DNA from: Rubrivivax sp. | Lineage (GTDB): Bacteria; Pseudomonadota; Gammaproteobacteria; Burkholderiales; Burkholderiaceae_C | Direction: 5' to 3' | Assembly: GCA_024641965.1 (NCBI GenBank) | Contig: JAHECC010000008.1 | Location: 1 to 48,730 of the forward strand | DNA: 48,730 nucleotides | The notes under the pieces: model-generated | Told to the model about the DNA's origin: nothing | What the model saw: the letters and a program-made list of their open reading frames with translations, nothing else | Database searches by the model: none | In this document: positions 20,027 to 28,314 of the stretch, in pieces | Numbering within the stretch: the first letter of the stretch is position 1 | Layout: each line of letters begins with the position of its first letter | Translations under genes and position numbers: made by a program

Positions 20027-20992
20027 ATGAAGCAATGGAAGACATGGATGGCTGCCCTGGGGGCGGCGACCCTGCTGGCGGCCTGCGGCGGCAGCGATGA
20101 TCCCGCACCGGGCACGCTGGCCAGCGAGGCGACCAACCGTGGCTTTGGCGCGCTCGTGGCCGCAGCGGACAAGGCGGGCTTGGTGCCGGCGCTCAGTGAC
20201 GGCGCATCGGACCTGACCGTCTTTGCACCCACCGACGCCGCCTTCGACACGCTCGCCACGACGCTGGGCTTCGCTGACGCCACCGCCATGGTGATGGCGC
20301 TGGACAGCGCCACGCTGAGGAAGATCCTGCAGTACCACGTGCTGCCGATGCGCAAGACGGCTGCCGATCTGGCCTCGGGCGGCCTGAGCGAAGCCACGCT
20401 GTATGTCTTCGAAGGCTCCGCCACCACGCTGAAGCTGGACACGGCCAGCGGGGTCAAGATCACCGACGCGGTGCTGACCCAGGCCAACGTCACCGCGGCC
20501 GATGTCGCGGCCAGCAACGGCACGATCCACGTCATCGACAAGGTGCTCGTGCCGCCGGGGGTGCTGAACATCGTGCAGATGGCCCAGCTCAACCCGGACT
20601 TCTCGGTGCTGGTCGAAGCCGTGGTCACGGCCGGCCTGGTGTCGACCTTGAGCGATCCGGGCCCGTTCACGGTATTTGCTCCCACCGATGCTGCGTTCAC
20701 GGCAGCGCTGGGCGAACTTTCGCTGACGAAGGCACAACTGCTGGCCAGCCCCTCGCTGGGGGCGGTGCTGACCTATCACGTCGTCGCCGGTGACGTGCGC
20801 GCGGCCGCGGTCATGGCTCTGTCCAAGCCGGCCGTCGTCGGCACCGTGCAGGGCGGCAACTTCAGCGTCGGCGCCGACCTCGGCATCACCGATGCGGCTG
20901 GCCGCGTGGCCACGCTCTTGGCGACCGATGTCGTGGCCAGCAATGGTGTGATTCACGTGATCGACAAGGTTCTCCTGCCGGCGGCTCCGTAA
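20027..20992 (+). CDS. Lipoprotein with two fasciclin (FAS1) domains
   Basis: A 321-residue secreted lipoprotein. The lipobox LLAAC puts the lipidated cysteine at position 20, followed by GGSDD; a residue other than Asp at +2 suggests outer-membrane sorting. Two FAS1 domains follow (about 36-175 and 180-320), each with [10 protein letters not shown] (H1 region) and the YHV plus [11 protein letters not shown] (H2) signatures. FAS1 domains mediate adhesion or bind small ligands. GGAG precedes ATG 20027 by 9-12 bases; the upstream in-frame ATG 19922 lies in the control region. A single-domain paralogue follows 50 bp later. Confidence 0.9.
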   Translation: MKQWKTWMAALGAATLLAACGGSDDPAPGTLASEATNRGFGALVAAADKAGLVPALSDGASDLTVFAPTDAAFDTLATTLGFADATAMVMALDSATLRKILQYHVLPMRKTAADLASGGLSEATLYVFEGSATTLKLDTASGVKITDAVLTQANVTAADVAASNGTIHVIDKVLVPPGVLNIVQMAQLNPDFSVLVEAVVTAGLVSTLSDPGPFTVFAPTDAAFTAALGELSLTKAQLLASPSLGAVLTYHVVAGDVRAAAVMALSKPAVVGTVQGGNFSVGADLGITDAAGRVATLLATDVVASNGVIHVIDKVLLPAAP

Positions 20993-21042
20993 GGCGTCGT
21001 CTTACTTTCCTCAAGCTACTTAACCCTTTGAAGGATTCATCC

Positions 21043-21495
21043 ATGAAAAAGCTCATCGCTGTGACCGCCCTGTCCTTTGCCGCCATCGCGGCGCAGGCCA
21101 AGGACATCGTCGATACCGCTGTTGCTGCGGGCGACTTCAAGACCCTGGCCGCGGCCCTGCAGGCCGCCGGGTTGGTCGACACGCTCAAGGGCCCGGGCCC
21201 GTTCACGGTCTTCGCCCCGACGGACGCAGCCTTTGCCAAGATCCCCAAGGCCGACCTCGACGCGCTGCTGAATGACAAGGCCAAGCTCGTCGCCGTGCTC
21301 ACCTACCACGTGGTGCCCGGCAAGGTGATGTCCAAGGACGTCAAGCCCGGCATGGTCAAGACGGTGGAGGGCGCCGACCTGACGATCACCACCACGTCCG
21401 GCGTGATGGTCGACCAGGCCAAGGTGACCGCGGTGGACATCGTGGCCGACAACGGCGTGATCCACGTGATCGACACCGTCGTTCTGCCCAAGTAA
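21043..21495 (+). CDS. Secreted single fasciclin (FAS1) domain protein
   Basis: A 150-residue protein with a cleavable signal peptide ([19 protein letters not shown], cut before KDIVDTA) and one FAS1 domain with [15 protein letters not shown] and the closing [13 protein letters not shown]. It is periplasmic or released, unlike the lipoprotein before it. AAGGA precedes ATG 21043 by 8-12 bases. Its leader shares AACCCTTTG(A/G)AG with the leader of the upstream FAS1 gene, consistent with tandem duplication. An intrinsic terminator follows. Confidence 0.92.
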   Translation: MKKLIAVTALSFAAIAAQAKDIVDTAVAAGDFKTLAAALQAAGLVDTLKGPGPFTVFAPTDAAFAKIPKADLDALLNDKAKLVAVLTYHVVPGKVMSKDVKPGMVKTVEGADLTITTTSGVMVDQAKVTAVDIVADNGVIHVIDTVVLPK

Positions 21496-21519
21496 CTGCG
21501 CGTCGGCGCATCACAACGA

Positions 21520-21556
21520 CGCGCCTGGCGGGCTTCCGCCGGGCGCGTTTTGTTTT
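21520..21556 (+). terminator. Intrinsic terminator after the fasciclin genes
   Basis: A 12-bp stem with left arm 21520-21531, loop GCTT and right arm 21536-21547 (CGCGCC/GGCGCG outer, GGCGG/CCGCC inner, one T-G pair), followed by TTTTGTTTT. Confidence 0.92.
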
Positions 21557-21665
21557 GCGGGCGCCGCGCGGGCGTCGTGGCTGCGCTGTAGCGACATCGG
21601 CCCGCGGTGCATACTTGGCGCAGTCCGCGGCACCAGCCGCGGCCCTGGACTACCGTGGATCCGAC

Positions 21666-21941
21666 ATGCCTCTGTACATCATCGAACGCAACTTCGCCGA
21701 ACAACTCGAACTCGACGCCGACGGCGTGGTCGCGATCTCGAAGATCAACGGCGACATCGGTGTCAACTGGGTGTTCTCGTTCCTGAGCGCCGACAAGCGC
21801 AAGACCTATTGCCTGTACGAGGCGAAGGACCCGGAAGCGATTCGCGAAGCCGCGCGCCGGGCGAATGTGCCGGCCGACGTGGTGGTCGAGGTGTCTCAGG
21901 CTTTCGGCGACACCATCGCTGCCGCGAAGTCCGCCGGCTGA
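21666..21941 (+). CDS. DUF4242 family protein
   Basis: A 91-residue protein beginning MPLYIIERNFAEQLELDADG and continuing through VNWVFSFLSADKRKTYCLYE to ANVPADVVVEVSQ, the pattern of DUF4242 (ferredoxin-like fold; one member, SCO4226, binds nickel). The segment WVFSFLSADKRKTYCLYEA holds the single cysteine. No biochemical role can be assigned. It stands alone between the fasciclin terminator and the FAD oxidase gene, with a GC palindrome just after its stop. Confidence 0.8.
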   Translation: MPLYIIERNFAEQLELDADGVVAISKINGDIGVNWVFSFLSADKRKTYCLYEAKDPEAIREAARRANVPADVVVEVSQAFGDTIAAAKSAG

Positions 21942-21947
21942 GCGCTG

Positions 21948-21965
21948 GCGCCCGGCGCCGGGCGC
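21948..21965. other. Perfect 18-bp GC palindrome after the DUF4242 gene
   Basis: GCGCCCGGC followed by its exact reverse complement GCCGGGCGC. It can fold as a 7-bp stem with a 4-base loop. There is no T-run, so a factor-independent terminator is not supported; it may still stabilise the 3' end of the DUF4242 mRNA. Confidence 0.4.
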
Positions 21966-22010
21966 GCCGCGGCAGCCTTATCCAGCCTGCGCGTAAACCC
22001 GCATAGTCAG

Positions 22011-22037
22011 GTTCTGGCCATGCCGAATGGTCAGAAC
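22011..22037. promoter_or_regulatory. Operator-like inverted repeat before the FAD oxidase gene
   Basis: Arms GTTCTGGCCAT (22011-22021) and ATGGTCAGAAC (22027-22037) are complementary at 10 of 11 positions, separated by GCCGA. It lies 84 bp before the oxidase start, the usual place for a regulator site. No regulator gene adjoins it except the large LuxR protein beyond the oxidase. Confidence 0.5.
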
Positions 22038-22121
22038 GAACTATTTCCCCAGCAAGGCATGCCGCCTAAAAAGTGGCCATGGCGCAGTCATTCCGACCGT
22101 GCCGCCTACCGGAGATAGACC

Positions 22122-23495
22122 ATGCTCAATCCCAACCGAGTGACCGAACTTTCCGCCGTGCTGCGCGGGCGCATCGTGCAGCCGGACGACACCGACTACG
22201 ACACCACACGGCGTGTCTACAACGCCATGATCGACCGCTACCCCGGCCTGATCGTGCAGTGTCGCGATGTGGCCGACGTGATGCACTGCGTCAACTTCGC
22301 ACGCGAACAAACGCTGCTGCTGGCGGTGCGCGGCGGCGGCCATAACGGCGGCGGGCTGGGCACCTGCGACCAGGGCCTGGTCATCGACCTGTGCGGCCTG
22401 AAGGGCATCCGCGTCGACGCCCAGGCGCGCACCGTGCGCGTCGAAGGGGGATGCACGTGGGCCGAGGTGGACCATGCCACGCACGCCTTCGGCCTGGCGG
22501 TGCCCTGCGGCATCATCAGCAGCACGGGCGTCGGCGGGCTCACGCTAGGCGGCGGCCTGGGCCACCTGACGCGCAAATACGGCCTGACGGTGGACAACCT
22601 GCTCGAAGCCGACGTGGTGCTGGCCGACGGCAGCCTGGTCACCACCAACGCCCAGCAGCACCCTGAGCTGTACTGGGCATTGCGCGGCGGCGGCGGCAAC
22701 TTCGGCGTCGTCACCTCGTTCCTGTTCCGCACGCACCCGGTGAAGATGGTGATGGCCGGGCCGACCTTCTGGCCGCTGGAGAAAGCCGGCGAGGTGATGC
22801 GCTGGTACCGTGACTTCATCGTCTCGGCGCCGGAAGACCTGAACGGCTTCTTCGCCTTCCTGACGGTGCCGCCGGTCGCGCCGTTTCCCGAGGCCCTGCA
22901 CGGCAAGAAGGTGTGCGGCGTGGTGTGGTGCTACACCGGCGACGATGCCGATGCAGTGTTCAAGCCGATCGCCGAGTTCGGCCCACCGCTGATGCACGGT
23001 GTGCAACCGATGCCGTTCCCGATGCTGCAGGGCGCCTTCGACGGCCTGTACCCGAAGGGTGACCAGTGGTACTGGCGCGCTGATTTCGTCAACGAGCTGA
23101 GCGATGCGGCCATCGCCGAGCACCTGAAGTTCGCCGCGCAGCTGCCCACGCCGCAGTCGACGATGCACCTGTACCCGATCGACGGTGCGGCGCATCGGGT
23201 GAAGTCCTCGGACACTGCGTTCTCGTATCGCGAGGCCAACTGGGGTGCGGTCTTCGCCGGCGTCAGCAGCGATCCGGCCGAAGTGCCGGCGATCACGGCC
23301 TGGACCAAGAACTACTGGGATGCGCTGCATCCGTATTCGGCCGGCGGCGCCTACGTCAACATGATGATGGACGACGAAGGCGACGACCGCGTGCGCGCCT
23401 CGTACCGCGACAACTACCCGCGTCTGGCCGCGGCGAAGAAGCGCTATGACCCGGGCAATCTGTTCCGCGTGAACCAGAACATCAAGCCGCACTGA
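22122..23495 (+). CDS. FAD-linked oxidase, berberine-bridge-enzyme type
   Basis: A 457-residue flavoprotein of the FAD-PCMH fold. His74 in AVRGGGHNGGG is the expected covalent FAD attachment residue; GVGGLTLGGGLGHLTRKYGL is the diphosphate-binding stretch; the C-terminal BBE motif reads RYDPGNLFRVNQNI. A cysteine occurs in VPCGIISSTG, but not at the position used by bicovalent members. These enzymes oxidise sugars, phenols or alkaloid-like alcohols with oxygen; the substrate is unknown. There is no signal peptide. GGAGA lies 8-12 bases before ATG 22122. It converges with the large cyclase/LuxR gene. Confidence 0.88.
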   Translation: MLNPNRVTELSAVLRGRIVQPDDTDYDTTRRVYNAMIDRYPGLIVQCRDVADVMHCVNFAREQTLLLAVRGGGHNGGGLGTCDQGLVIDLCGLKGIRVDAQARTVRVEGGCTWAEVDHATHAFGLAVPCGIISSTGVGGLTLGGGLGHLTRKYGLTVDNLLEADVVLADGSLVTTNAQQHPELYWALRGGGGNFGVVTSFLFRTHPVKMVMAGPTFWPLEKAGEVMRWYRDFIVSAPEDLNGFFAFLTVPPVAPFPEALHGKKVCGVVWCYTGDDADAVFKPIAEFGPPLMHGVQPMPFPMLQGAFDGLYPKGDQWYWRADFVNELSDAAIAEHLKFAAQLPTPQSTMHLYPIDGAAHRVKSSDTAFSYREANWGAVFAGVSSDPAEVPAITAWTKNYWDALHPYSAGGAYVNMMMDDEGDDRVRASYRDNYPRLAAAKKRYDPGNLFRVNQNIKPH

Positions 23496-23515
23496 TTCCG
23501 ATTCGGCACCGAGTC

Positions 23516-23555
23516 GAGCCCGTACGCGTCTCCCGCGTGCGGGCTCATTGCTTTT
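23516..23555. terminator. Intrinsic terminator between the FAD oxidase and cyclase/LuxR genes
   Basis: Stem of 13 bp, left arm GAGCCCGTACGCG (23516-23528), loop TCTCC, right arm CGCGTGCGGGCTC (23534-23546), with one T-G pair, followed by ATTGCTTTT. The right arm and T-run overlap the last codons of the convergent LuxR-type gene. Confidence 0.85.
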
Positions 23556-26500
23556 CGATCAGCCCCTCGCGATTGGCAAAGGCTGCAGCCTCGGTGCGAT
23601 TGGCGGTGTAGGTCTTCTCCAGGATGTTGCGCACGTGGTTGGCCACGGTGTTGGGGCTGATCGACAGCACGCTGCCGATCTCGCGGTTGTTGCGCCCCAT
23701 CGCGATCAGCCGCAGCACCTCGACCTCGCGTTCGGTCAACCCGCAGGGATAAGCCGGCGCCGGCGCGGCAATCGCATCGATAAGCGCCTGGATGCGCGGT
23801 GTCAGCGCCTGCATGCCCAGCGTCGTGCTCTGCGCCAGCGCATCGGCCAACAGGGCCCGCGCCCGGTCCAGGTCGCCGGCCTTGGCGCGGCGATGCAGCA
23901 TCTTCGCGTAGTCGTGGCGGGTGTGCGCCAGCCACACCTGCCAGCCGGTAGCGGCATCCATCGCCAGCGCCGCTTCGAAGTGGCGCTGCGCGACCTCCCA
24001 CTTTTCCATCACCATGGCCAGGTTGCCGAGCAGCCGATCGGCCGAGCCCATGCACGGTCCGCTGGAGTCGCCCAGCAGGTTCATGCCGGCGCTGCCGTGG
24101 AGGATGTCGTACAGCAACGCGGCGCGCTCGGCGTCGCCCAGGTAGACGCAGACTTCGGCCAGGAAGATGGCGATGGTCATGCGGCCGGCATCGCTTGGCT
24201 GCCCGGAAACGCGCTGCCAGGGCATGCCGTCGTATTCGGCCAGGCACTGCTCGCGCATGTCGAGCTCCGCGTACAGCAGCGCCAACCCCGGCTTCCAGGT
24301 CTGCGCGTCGGGCGTGTCCTGCACGAACTGCTGCAGCATCGGCAGGGCCTCGCGCAGCCTGCCCTGCTCGCGGCGCAGGCAGAACATCTGCATGCCGTAA
24401 GCGCCGATGGCCCTGTCTTCAGCCACACCGCGGCCCTCGCGCAGCGCCAGCGTGGACCACCGTTCGGCATCGTCGAAACGCCCCTCGTTGACGGCCACTT
24501 GCACCTCGATGTGCTGGCACAACGATAGCCAAAAGGGTGCGTGCCACCGCGTGGCCAACTGCAGACCCTGCTCGCGCAATTGCGCCAGGCGGGTCACATC
24601 GCCAACATGGATCAGATCGCACAGGTAATAGGGCAGCAGATGCCGCATACGCTCGCGCAGGTCCAGTTGTTCGGCAATATCCCAGGCCTCGGTCGCCGCG
24701 GCCAGGCGTTCGTGCAGCAGCTTGGGCCAGTAGATCGCCGAGGCAATGGCGGCCAGAGCCATGTAAAGGCTGCGCATGTCACCGATATCGCGCGCCAGCG
24801 CGACAGCACGCCGGTGGGCTTCCATGGCTTCTTCGGCACGGTCGCAATAAACGTAGGCCACGCACACGCGGGCGATCAGCTCGACGCGCACCGCGTCGTC
24901 ACCCTGATGCAGCGCGATGGCCTCGAGGAGCAGGGCTACCGCAGCTTCGCCGGAATGGCCGGCGTGGGTGCTGCTTTCCGAAAAGCCGATGGCCGCCCTG
25001 GCGAAGAAGGCCGTCAGGCTGCACTGGCGCGCCACTTCGGCGGCCTGGCGGTACCAGTCGCTGGCCGCTTCCGCTGCGCCAAACCAAATCTGCGCATCGC
25101 CAAGCGCCAGCAGCACCTCACAGCGCTGTGGAAGATCGCCGACGAAATGGCGTTGCAGCAATTGCAGCGCCACGCCGTACAGCCGAGCCGATTCCTCGAA
25201 GGCCAGCAACTGGCCGGCATGCTCGCCGGCACGCTTGGCATAGTCGAGGGCCTTGGCGGCGGCCCTGCCGGCACCGGCTGCGCTGAAGTGGTAGGCCAGT
25301 TGCGGCCACACGCCGGCATCGTCGCTGCCATGGCGCTGCTCCAGCATCTCGCCGATGCGCAGGTGCAGCCGTGCGCGCCGTACGCCGAGCATCTCGTCGT
25401 ACAGCGTCTCGCGGATCAGCGCGTGGCCGAAGCGGAAGTCGTGCGTGTCCGGCACCGGTTCGATCAAGTGCTCGGCCAGCGCCTCTTCCAGCGCTGCCAG
25501 CAATTCGTCCTCGGACTTGTCGGCTTCGAGCTGCGCCAGCAGCTGCAGGTCGAAGGTGCGCCCGATGCAGGCGGCGATGGACAGGTATCGCACGGCTGGC
25601 ACCGACAGGCGGTTCAAACGCTTGCCAATGACTTCGCGCACGCCGGTCGGAATGCCCTTCAGCAGCTGCGCATCGTCGCCGCTGGCGTCGAAGGGCCGCG
25701 GTGCGCGCGCATCGATCATGTAGCGCAGCGTCTCTTCGAGGAACAGCGGGTGGCCCTCGGTGCGCGCGTACAGCGCCTGGATCAGGCGGGCGCTGGCGGT
25801 GCCGTGGCTGGCCGCGGTGGTGAACTGCTCGGTCTCGGCCACGCTCAGGCCCTTGAGTTCGATGCGCTGGCAACTGGATGAACGCGCCAGATCGGCCAGC
25901 GCCTCGAACAGCGGGTGCTGGCGCGACAGCTCGGTGTCGCGGTAGGTGCCGAGCACCAGCACCGGCGAGTCGTCGAGCTCTTGGGCCAGGAACGTGAACA
26001 GGCGCAGCGAGGTGGCGTCGGCCCAGTGCAGGTCCTCGAAGATCAGCAGCAGCGGCGCGCGCTGTGCCGCGCGGCGCCAGAAGCCGACCACCGCATCGAA
26101 GAGGCGAAAGCGCGACTGCGTCGAGTCGCCGACGGCGCCGCGTTCGACGTGCACGTTGAAGCGCTCGGCCACTTCGGGAACGATGCCTGCGATGTCCTGC
26201 AACCCGCTGCCGAACAGCTGCGCCAGGTCGGTCTGCGCACTGCTGCGCAGGCGACCACGAATCAACTGCCGCCACGGCCAGTAGGGCGGGGCGCCGGCCT
26301 CCTCCAAGCAGCGGCCCCAAAGCACCGTTGTACCCTCGCGCTCGGCCTGCAGCGCCAGTTGCTGAACCAGGCTGGTCTTGCCCATGCCGCCGGAGCCGGC
26401 CAGCAGCACGACGCGGCCGAAGCCCTTGCGCGCAGAGCGCAGCGCATTCGACAACTGCGCCAGTTCCGGCTTGCGGCCGATGAACAGGGCTGCGGGCCGC

Positions 26501-27132
26501 TCGCGGGCCGGCGCGACGGGATCGGAAGCGGGTTTCGGCTCGGCCGGCGGAACCGCGCCGTGCGCGTCGCCGACCTCGTCGGCAACCGACGCGGCGACGG
26601 GCGCTTCGCCGAAGTGGATGGCATAGGCGCGGATCGGTCGCGCGATGTTCTTCAGCGCCTGCGCACCCTTGTCGACGAAGCCGGCGCTGACGCGTCCGCT
26701 GACAACGCCGCGAATGGCATCGGAGACGACGATGCCGCCCGGCTCGGCCAAGGCCTGCAACCGCGCCGCGATGTTCACGCCGTCGCCATAGACCGTGCCG
26801 TCGTGCTTCTCAATGACGTCACCCAGGTGCAGGCCGATGCGAAAGTGCATGCGCTCGCCTTGCACCGCGGCATGCAGCGAGGCCAGACCCTGCTGAATCG
26901 CCAGCGCTGCATCGACGGCCCCGGTGGCGGTTTCGAACACCGCCAGCACCGAATCGCCGGCCATGTCGATGACGCGGCCCTGCCTCGATTCGATTTGCGT
27001 CTTGAAGATCGCGCGTCCTGCATCGAGTGCCGCCAGCGTCGCGCGCTCGTCGATGGCCATCAGGCGCGAGAAGCCGGCGGCATCCGCAGCGAGGATGGCG
27101 GTGAGGCGGTGTCTGATGGAAGTTTGTGCCAT
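23545..27132 (-). CDS. Class III cyclase / AAA-type ATPase / LuxR fusion regulator
   Basis: A 1195-residue multidomain protein. Residues 8-175 form a class III nucleotide cyclase homology domain with both metal aspartates (D17 in AADAAGF, D60 in MAGDS) and the Asn120/Arg124 pair in GDGVNIAARL. Residues about 215-500 form an ATPase of the STAND/AAA type (Walker A GSGGMGKT 246-253; Walker B region LLLIFEDLHWAD). A long helical, TPR-like region follows (about 560-1110). The last 65 residues are a LuxR helix-turn-helix (GLTEREVEVLRLIAMGRNNR). The usual base-selecting lysine is replaced by D56, so ATP versus GTP use is uncertain. ATG 27132 starts the cyclase homology; an upstream ATG at 27204 adds 24 unlikely residues. 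It probably senses a ligand through the helical region and activates transcription. Confidence 0.88.
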   Translation of the reverse strand: MAQTSIRHRLTAILAADAAGFSRLMAIDERATLAALDAGRAIFKTQIESRQGRVIDMAGDSVLAVFETATGAVDAALAIQQGLASLHAAVQGERMHFRIGLHLGDVIEKHDGTVYGDGVNIAARLQALAEPGGIVVSDAIRGVVSGRVSAGFVDKGAQALKNIARPIRAYAIHFGEAPVAASVADEVGDAHGAVPPAEPKPASDPVAPARERPAALFIGRKPELAQLSNALRSARKGFGRVVLLAGSGGMGKTSLVQQLALQAEREGTTVLWGRCLEEAGAPPYWPWRQLIRGRLRSSAQTDLAQLFGSGLQDIAGIVPEVAERFNVHVERGAVGDSTQSRFRLFDAVVGFWRRAAQRAPLLLIFEDLHWADATSLRLFTFLAQELDDSPVLVLGTYRDTELSRQHPLFEALADLARSSSCQRIELKGLSVAETEQFTTAASHGTASARLIQALYARTEGHPLFLEETLRYMIDARAPRPFDASGDDAQLLKGIPTGVREVIGKRLNRLSVPAVRYLSIAACIGRTFDLQLLAQLEADKSEDELLAALEEALAEHLIEPVPDTHDFRFGHALIRETLYDEMLGVRRARLHLRIGEMLEQRHGSDDAGVWPQLAYHFSAAGAGRAAAKALDYAKRAGEHAGQLLAFEESARLYGVALQLLQRHFVGDLPQRCEVLLALGDAQIWFGAAEAASDWYRQAAEVARQCSLTAFFARAAIGFSESSTHAGHSGEAAVALLLEAIALHQGDDAVRVELIARVCVAYVYCDRAEEAMEAHRRAVALARDIGDMRSLYMALAAIASAIYWPKLLHERLAAATEAWDIAEQLDLRERMRHLLPYYLCDLIHVGDVTRLAQLREQGLQLATRWHAPFWLSLCQHIEVQVAVNEGRFDDAERWSTLALREGRGVAEDRAIGAYGMQMFCLRREQGRLREALPMLQQFVQDTPDAQTWKPGLALLYAELDMREQCLAEYDGMPWQRVSGQPSDAGRMTIAIFLAEVCVYLGDAERAALLYDILHGSAGMNLLGDSSGPCMGSADRLLGNLAMVMEKWEVAQRHFEAALAMDAATGWQVWLAHTRHDYAKMLHRRAKAGDLDRARALLADALAQSTTLGMQALTPRIQALIDAIAAPAPAYPCGLTEREVEVLRLIAMGRNNREIGSVLSISPNTVANHVRNILEKTYTANRTEAAAFANREGLIEKQ

Positions 27133-27158
27133 GCGCGACGGATGGCCAGCACCCAGTC

Positions 27159-27206
27159 GAATGCAGCATTGCACGACGGGCCGGCCGGTGCCAACCCGCT
27201 GCATTC
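27159..27206. promoter_or_regulatory. Inverted repeat upstream of the cyclase/LuxR gene
   Basis: GAATGCAGC (27159-27167) and GCTGCATTC (27198-27206) are perfect 9-bp complements separated by 30 bases, within the 87 bp between this gene and the flavin reductase gene. It could be paired operator half-sites or a hairpin ending the reductase message; no T-run is present. Confidence 0.4.
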
Positions 27207-27219
27207 TTGCATGTAGGCC

Positions 27220-28254
27220 CTATGCGGCCTGCTTGTCGGCCATCGACGTGAAAGCGTCGGCGTAGAACTCGTTCTCCGGCAGGCCGCACAGCGCGACGAA
27301 GTCTCGCTGTGCGGCCTCGACCATCGCCGGCGCACCGCAGGCGTAGACCTGATGTGCCGACAGGTCGGGTTGGTCGGCCATGACCGCCTGATGCACCAGG
27401 CCCGAACGGCCGCGCCATTCGGCTTGCGTGTTCTCCGACAGCACCGGCACGTAGCGCAGGTTCGGCATCGTGGCGGCCGCGGTCTCCGCCCAATCGTGCA
27501 GGTAAAGGTCAGCAAGGCTGCGGCAACCCCAGTACAGCACGGCAGGGCGCGTGATGTTCTTCAGCCGCATGTGCTCGATAAGCGCCTTGATCGGCGCGAA
27601 GCCGGTGCCCGCGGCGAGCAGCACGATCGGCTTGTCGGATTCCTCTCGCAGGAAGAAGCTGCCAAAGGGCCCTTCGATGCGCAGGATCTCCTTGTCCTTC
27701 ATCTGCGCGAACACATGGTCGGTGAACACGCCGCCGCTCATGTGGCGCAAGTGCAGTTCCAGCGCCGGTGGCTCGCCCAGGTTGTGCGGTGCATTCGCCA
27801 TCGAATAGCTGCGCCGCTGCCCGTCGCGCAGCAGGATCTCGATGTACTGGCCGGCGCGGTACTGCAGGTTCTGGTTGGCCGGCAACTGCAGCTTCATGAG
27901 CATCACATCCGGGGCCGCACGTTGCAGGCTGAGCACGCGCGCCGGCATGCGCAGCACCGGGAACTCGCCGGCACCGGGCACGCTGCGCGCTTCGATCACG
28001 CAGTCGGTCTGCGCCGCAGCGCAGCACGGCAGGATCAGGCCGGCGTCTTCTTCGGCGACGGACAAGGCCTTGGACTGGTGCGCGCCATGGATCACGCGGC
28101 CTTCGAGCAGGCGGCTCTTGCACGAGCCGCAGGCGCCGTCGCGGCAGCCGTAGGGCAGGCCGATGCCCTGGCGGATCGCGGCCGACAGGATCGGTTCGTC
28201 GCGCAGCACCTCGAAGCTGCGCTGGGCCGGCATCAAGGTGATATTGAAACTCAT
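27220..28254 (-). CDS. Ferredoxin-type NAD(P)H-flavin oxidoreductase (glucoseen-reductase-like)
   Basis: A 344-residue electron-transfer protein. The N-terminus is a plant-type [2Fe-2S] ferredoxin with Cys37, 42, 45 and 77 (YGCRDGACGSCKSRLLEG, LPCCAA). The FAD domain carries RRSYSMANAP and the NAD(P) domain AAGTGFAPIKALIEHM; it ends YACGAPAMVEAA. Such proteins are commonly labelled CDP-6-deoxy-delta-3,4-glucoseen reductase by similarity to AscD; no deoxysugar genes are nearby, so a general oxygenase or reductase partner role is more likely. ATG 28254 begins the ferredoxin domain; a 29-codon upstream extension is rejected. Divergent from the SDR gene. Confidence 0.88.
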   Translation of the reverse strand: MSFNITLMPAQRSFEVLRDEPILSAAIRQGIGLPYGCRDGACGSCKSRLLEGRVIHGAHQSKALSVAEEDAGLILPCCAAAQTDCVIEARSVPGAGEFPVLRMPARVLSLQRAAPDVMLMKLQLPANQNLQYRAGQYIEILLRDGQRRSYSMANAPHNLGEPPALELHLRHMSGGVFTDHVFAQMKDKEILRIEGPFGSFFLREESDKPIVLLAAGTGFAPIKALIEHMRLKNITRPAVLYWGCRSLADLYLHDWAETAAATMPNLRYVPVLSENTQAEWRGRSGLVHQAVMADQPDLSAHQVYACGAPAMVEAAQRDFVALCGLPENEFYADAFTSMADKQAA

Positions 28255-28314
28255 GAGATCGCCCGGCTCGACACTTAAACTGCCGGCGCATTGTGCCCGC
28301 ACGGCCATCCCCCC

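Noticed and set aside
21948..21965. Intrinsic terminator after the DUF4242 gene
   Set aside because: The palindrome is perfect but no T-run follows; recorded as a palindrome only.
22122..23495. Bicovalent FAD attachment (His plus Cys) in the oxidase
   Set aside because: His74 fits, but the cysteine in VPCGIISSTG is not at the C-x-x-V-G position used by bicovalent members, so only the His link is supported.
27220..28254. A deoxysugar biosynthesis role implied by the glucoseen-reductase label
   Set aside because: No CDP-sugar dehydratase, aminotransferase or other deoxysugar gene is nearby; the label rests on general similarity of the ferredoxin-reductase architecture.
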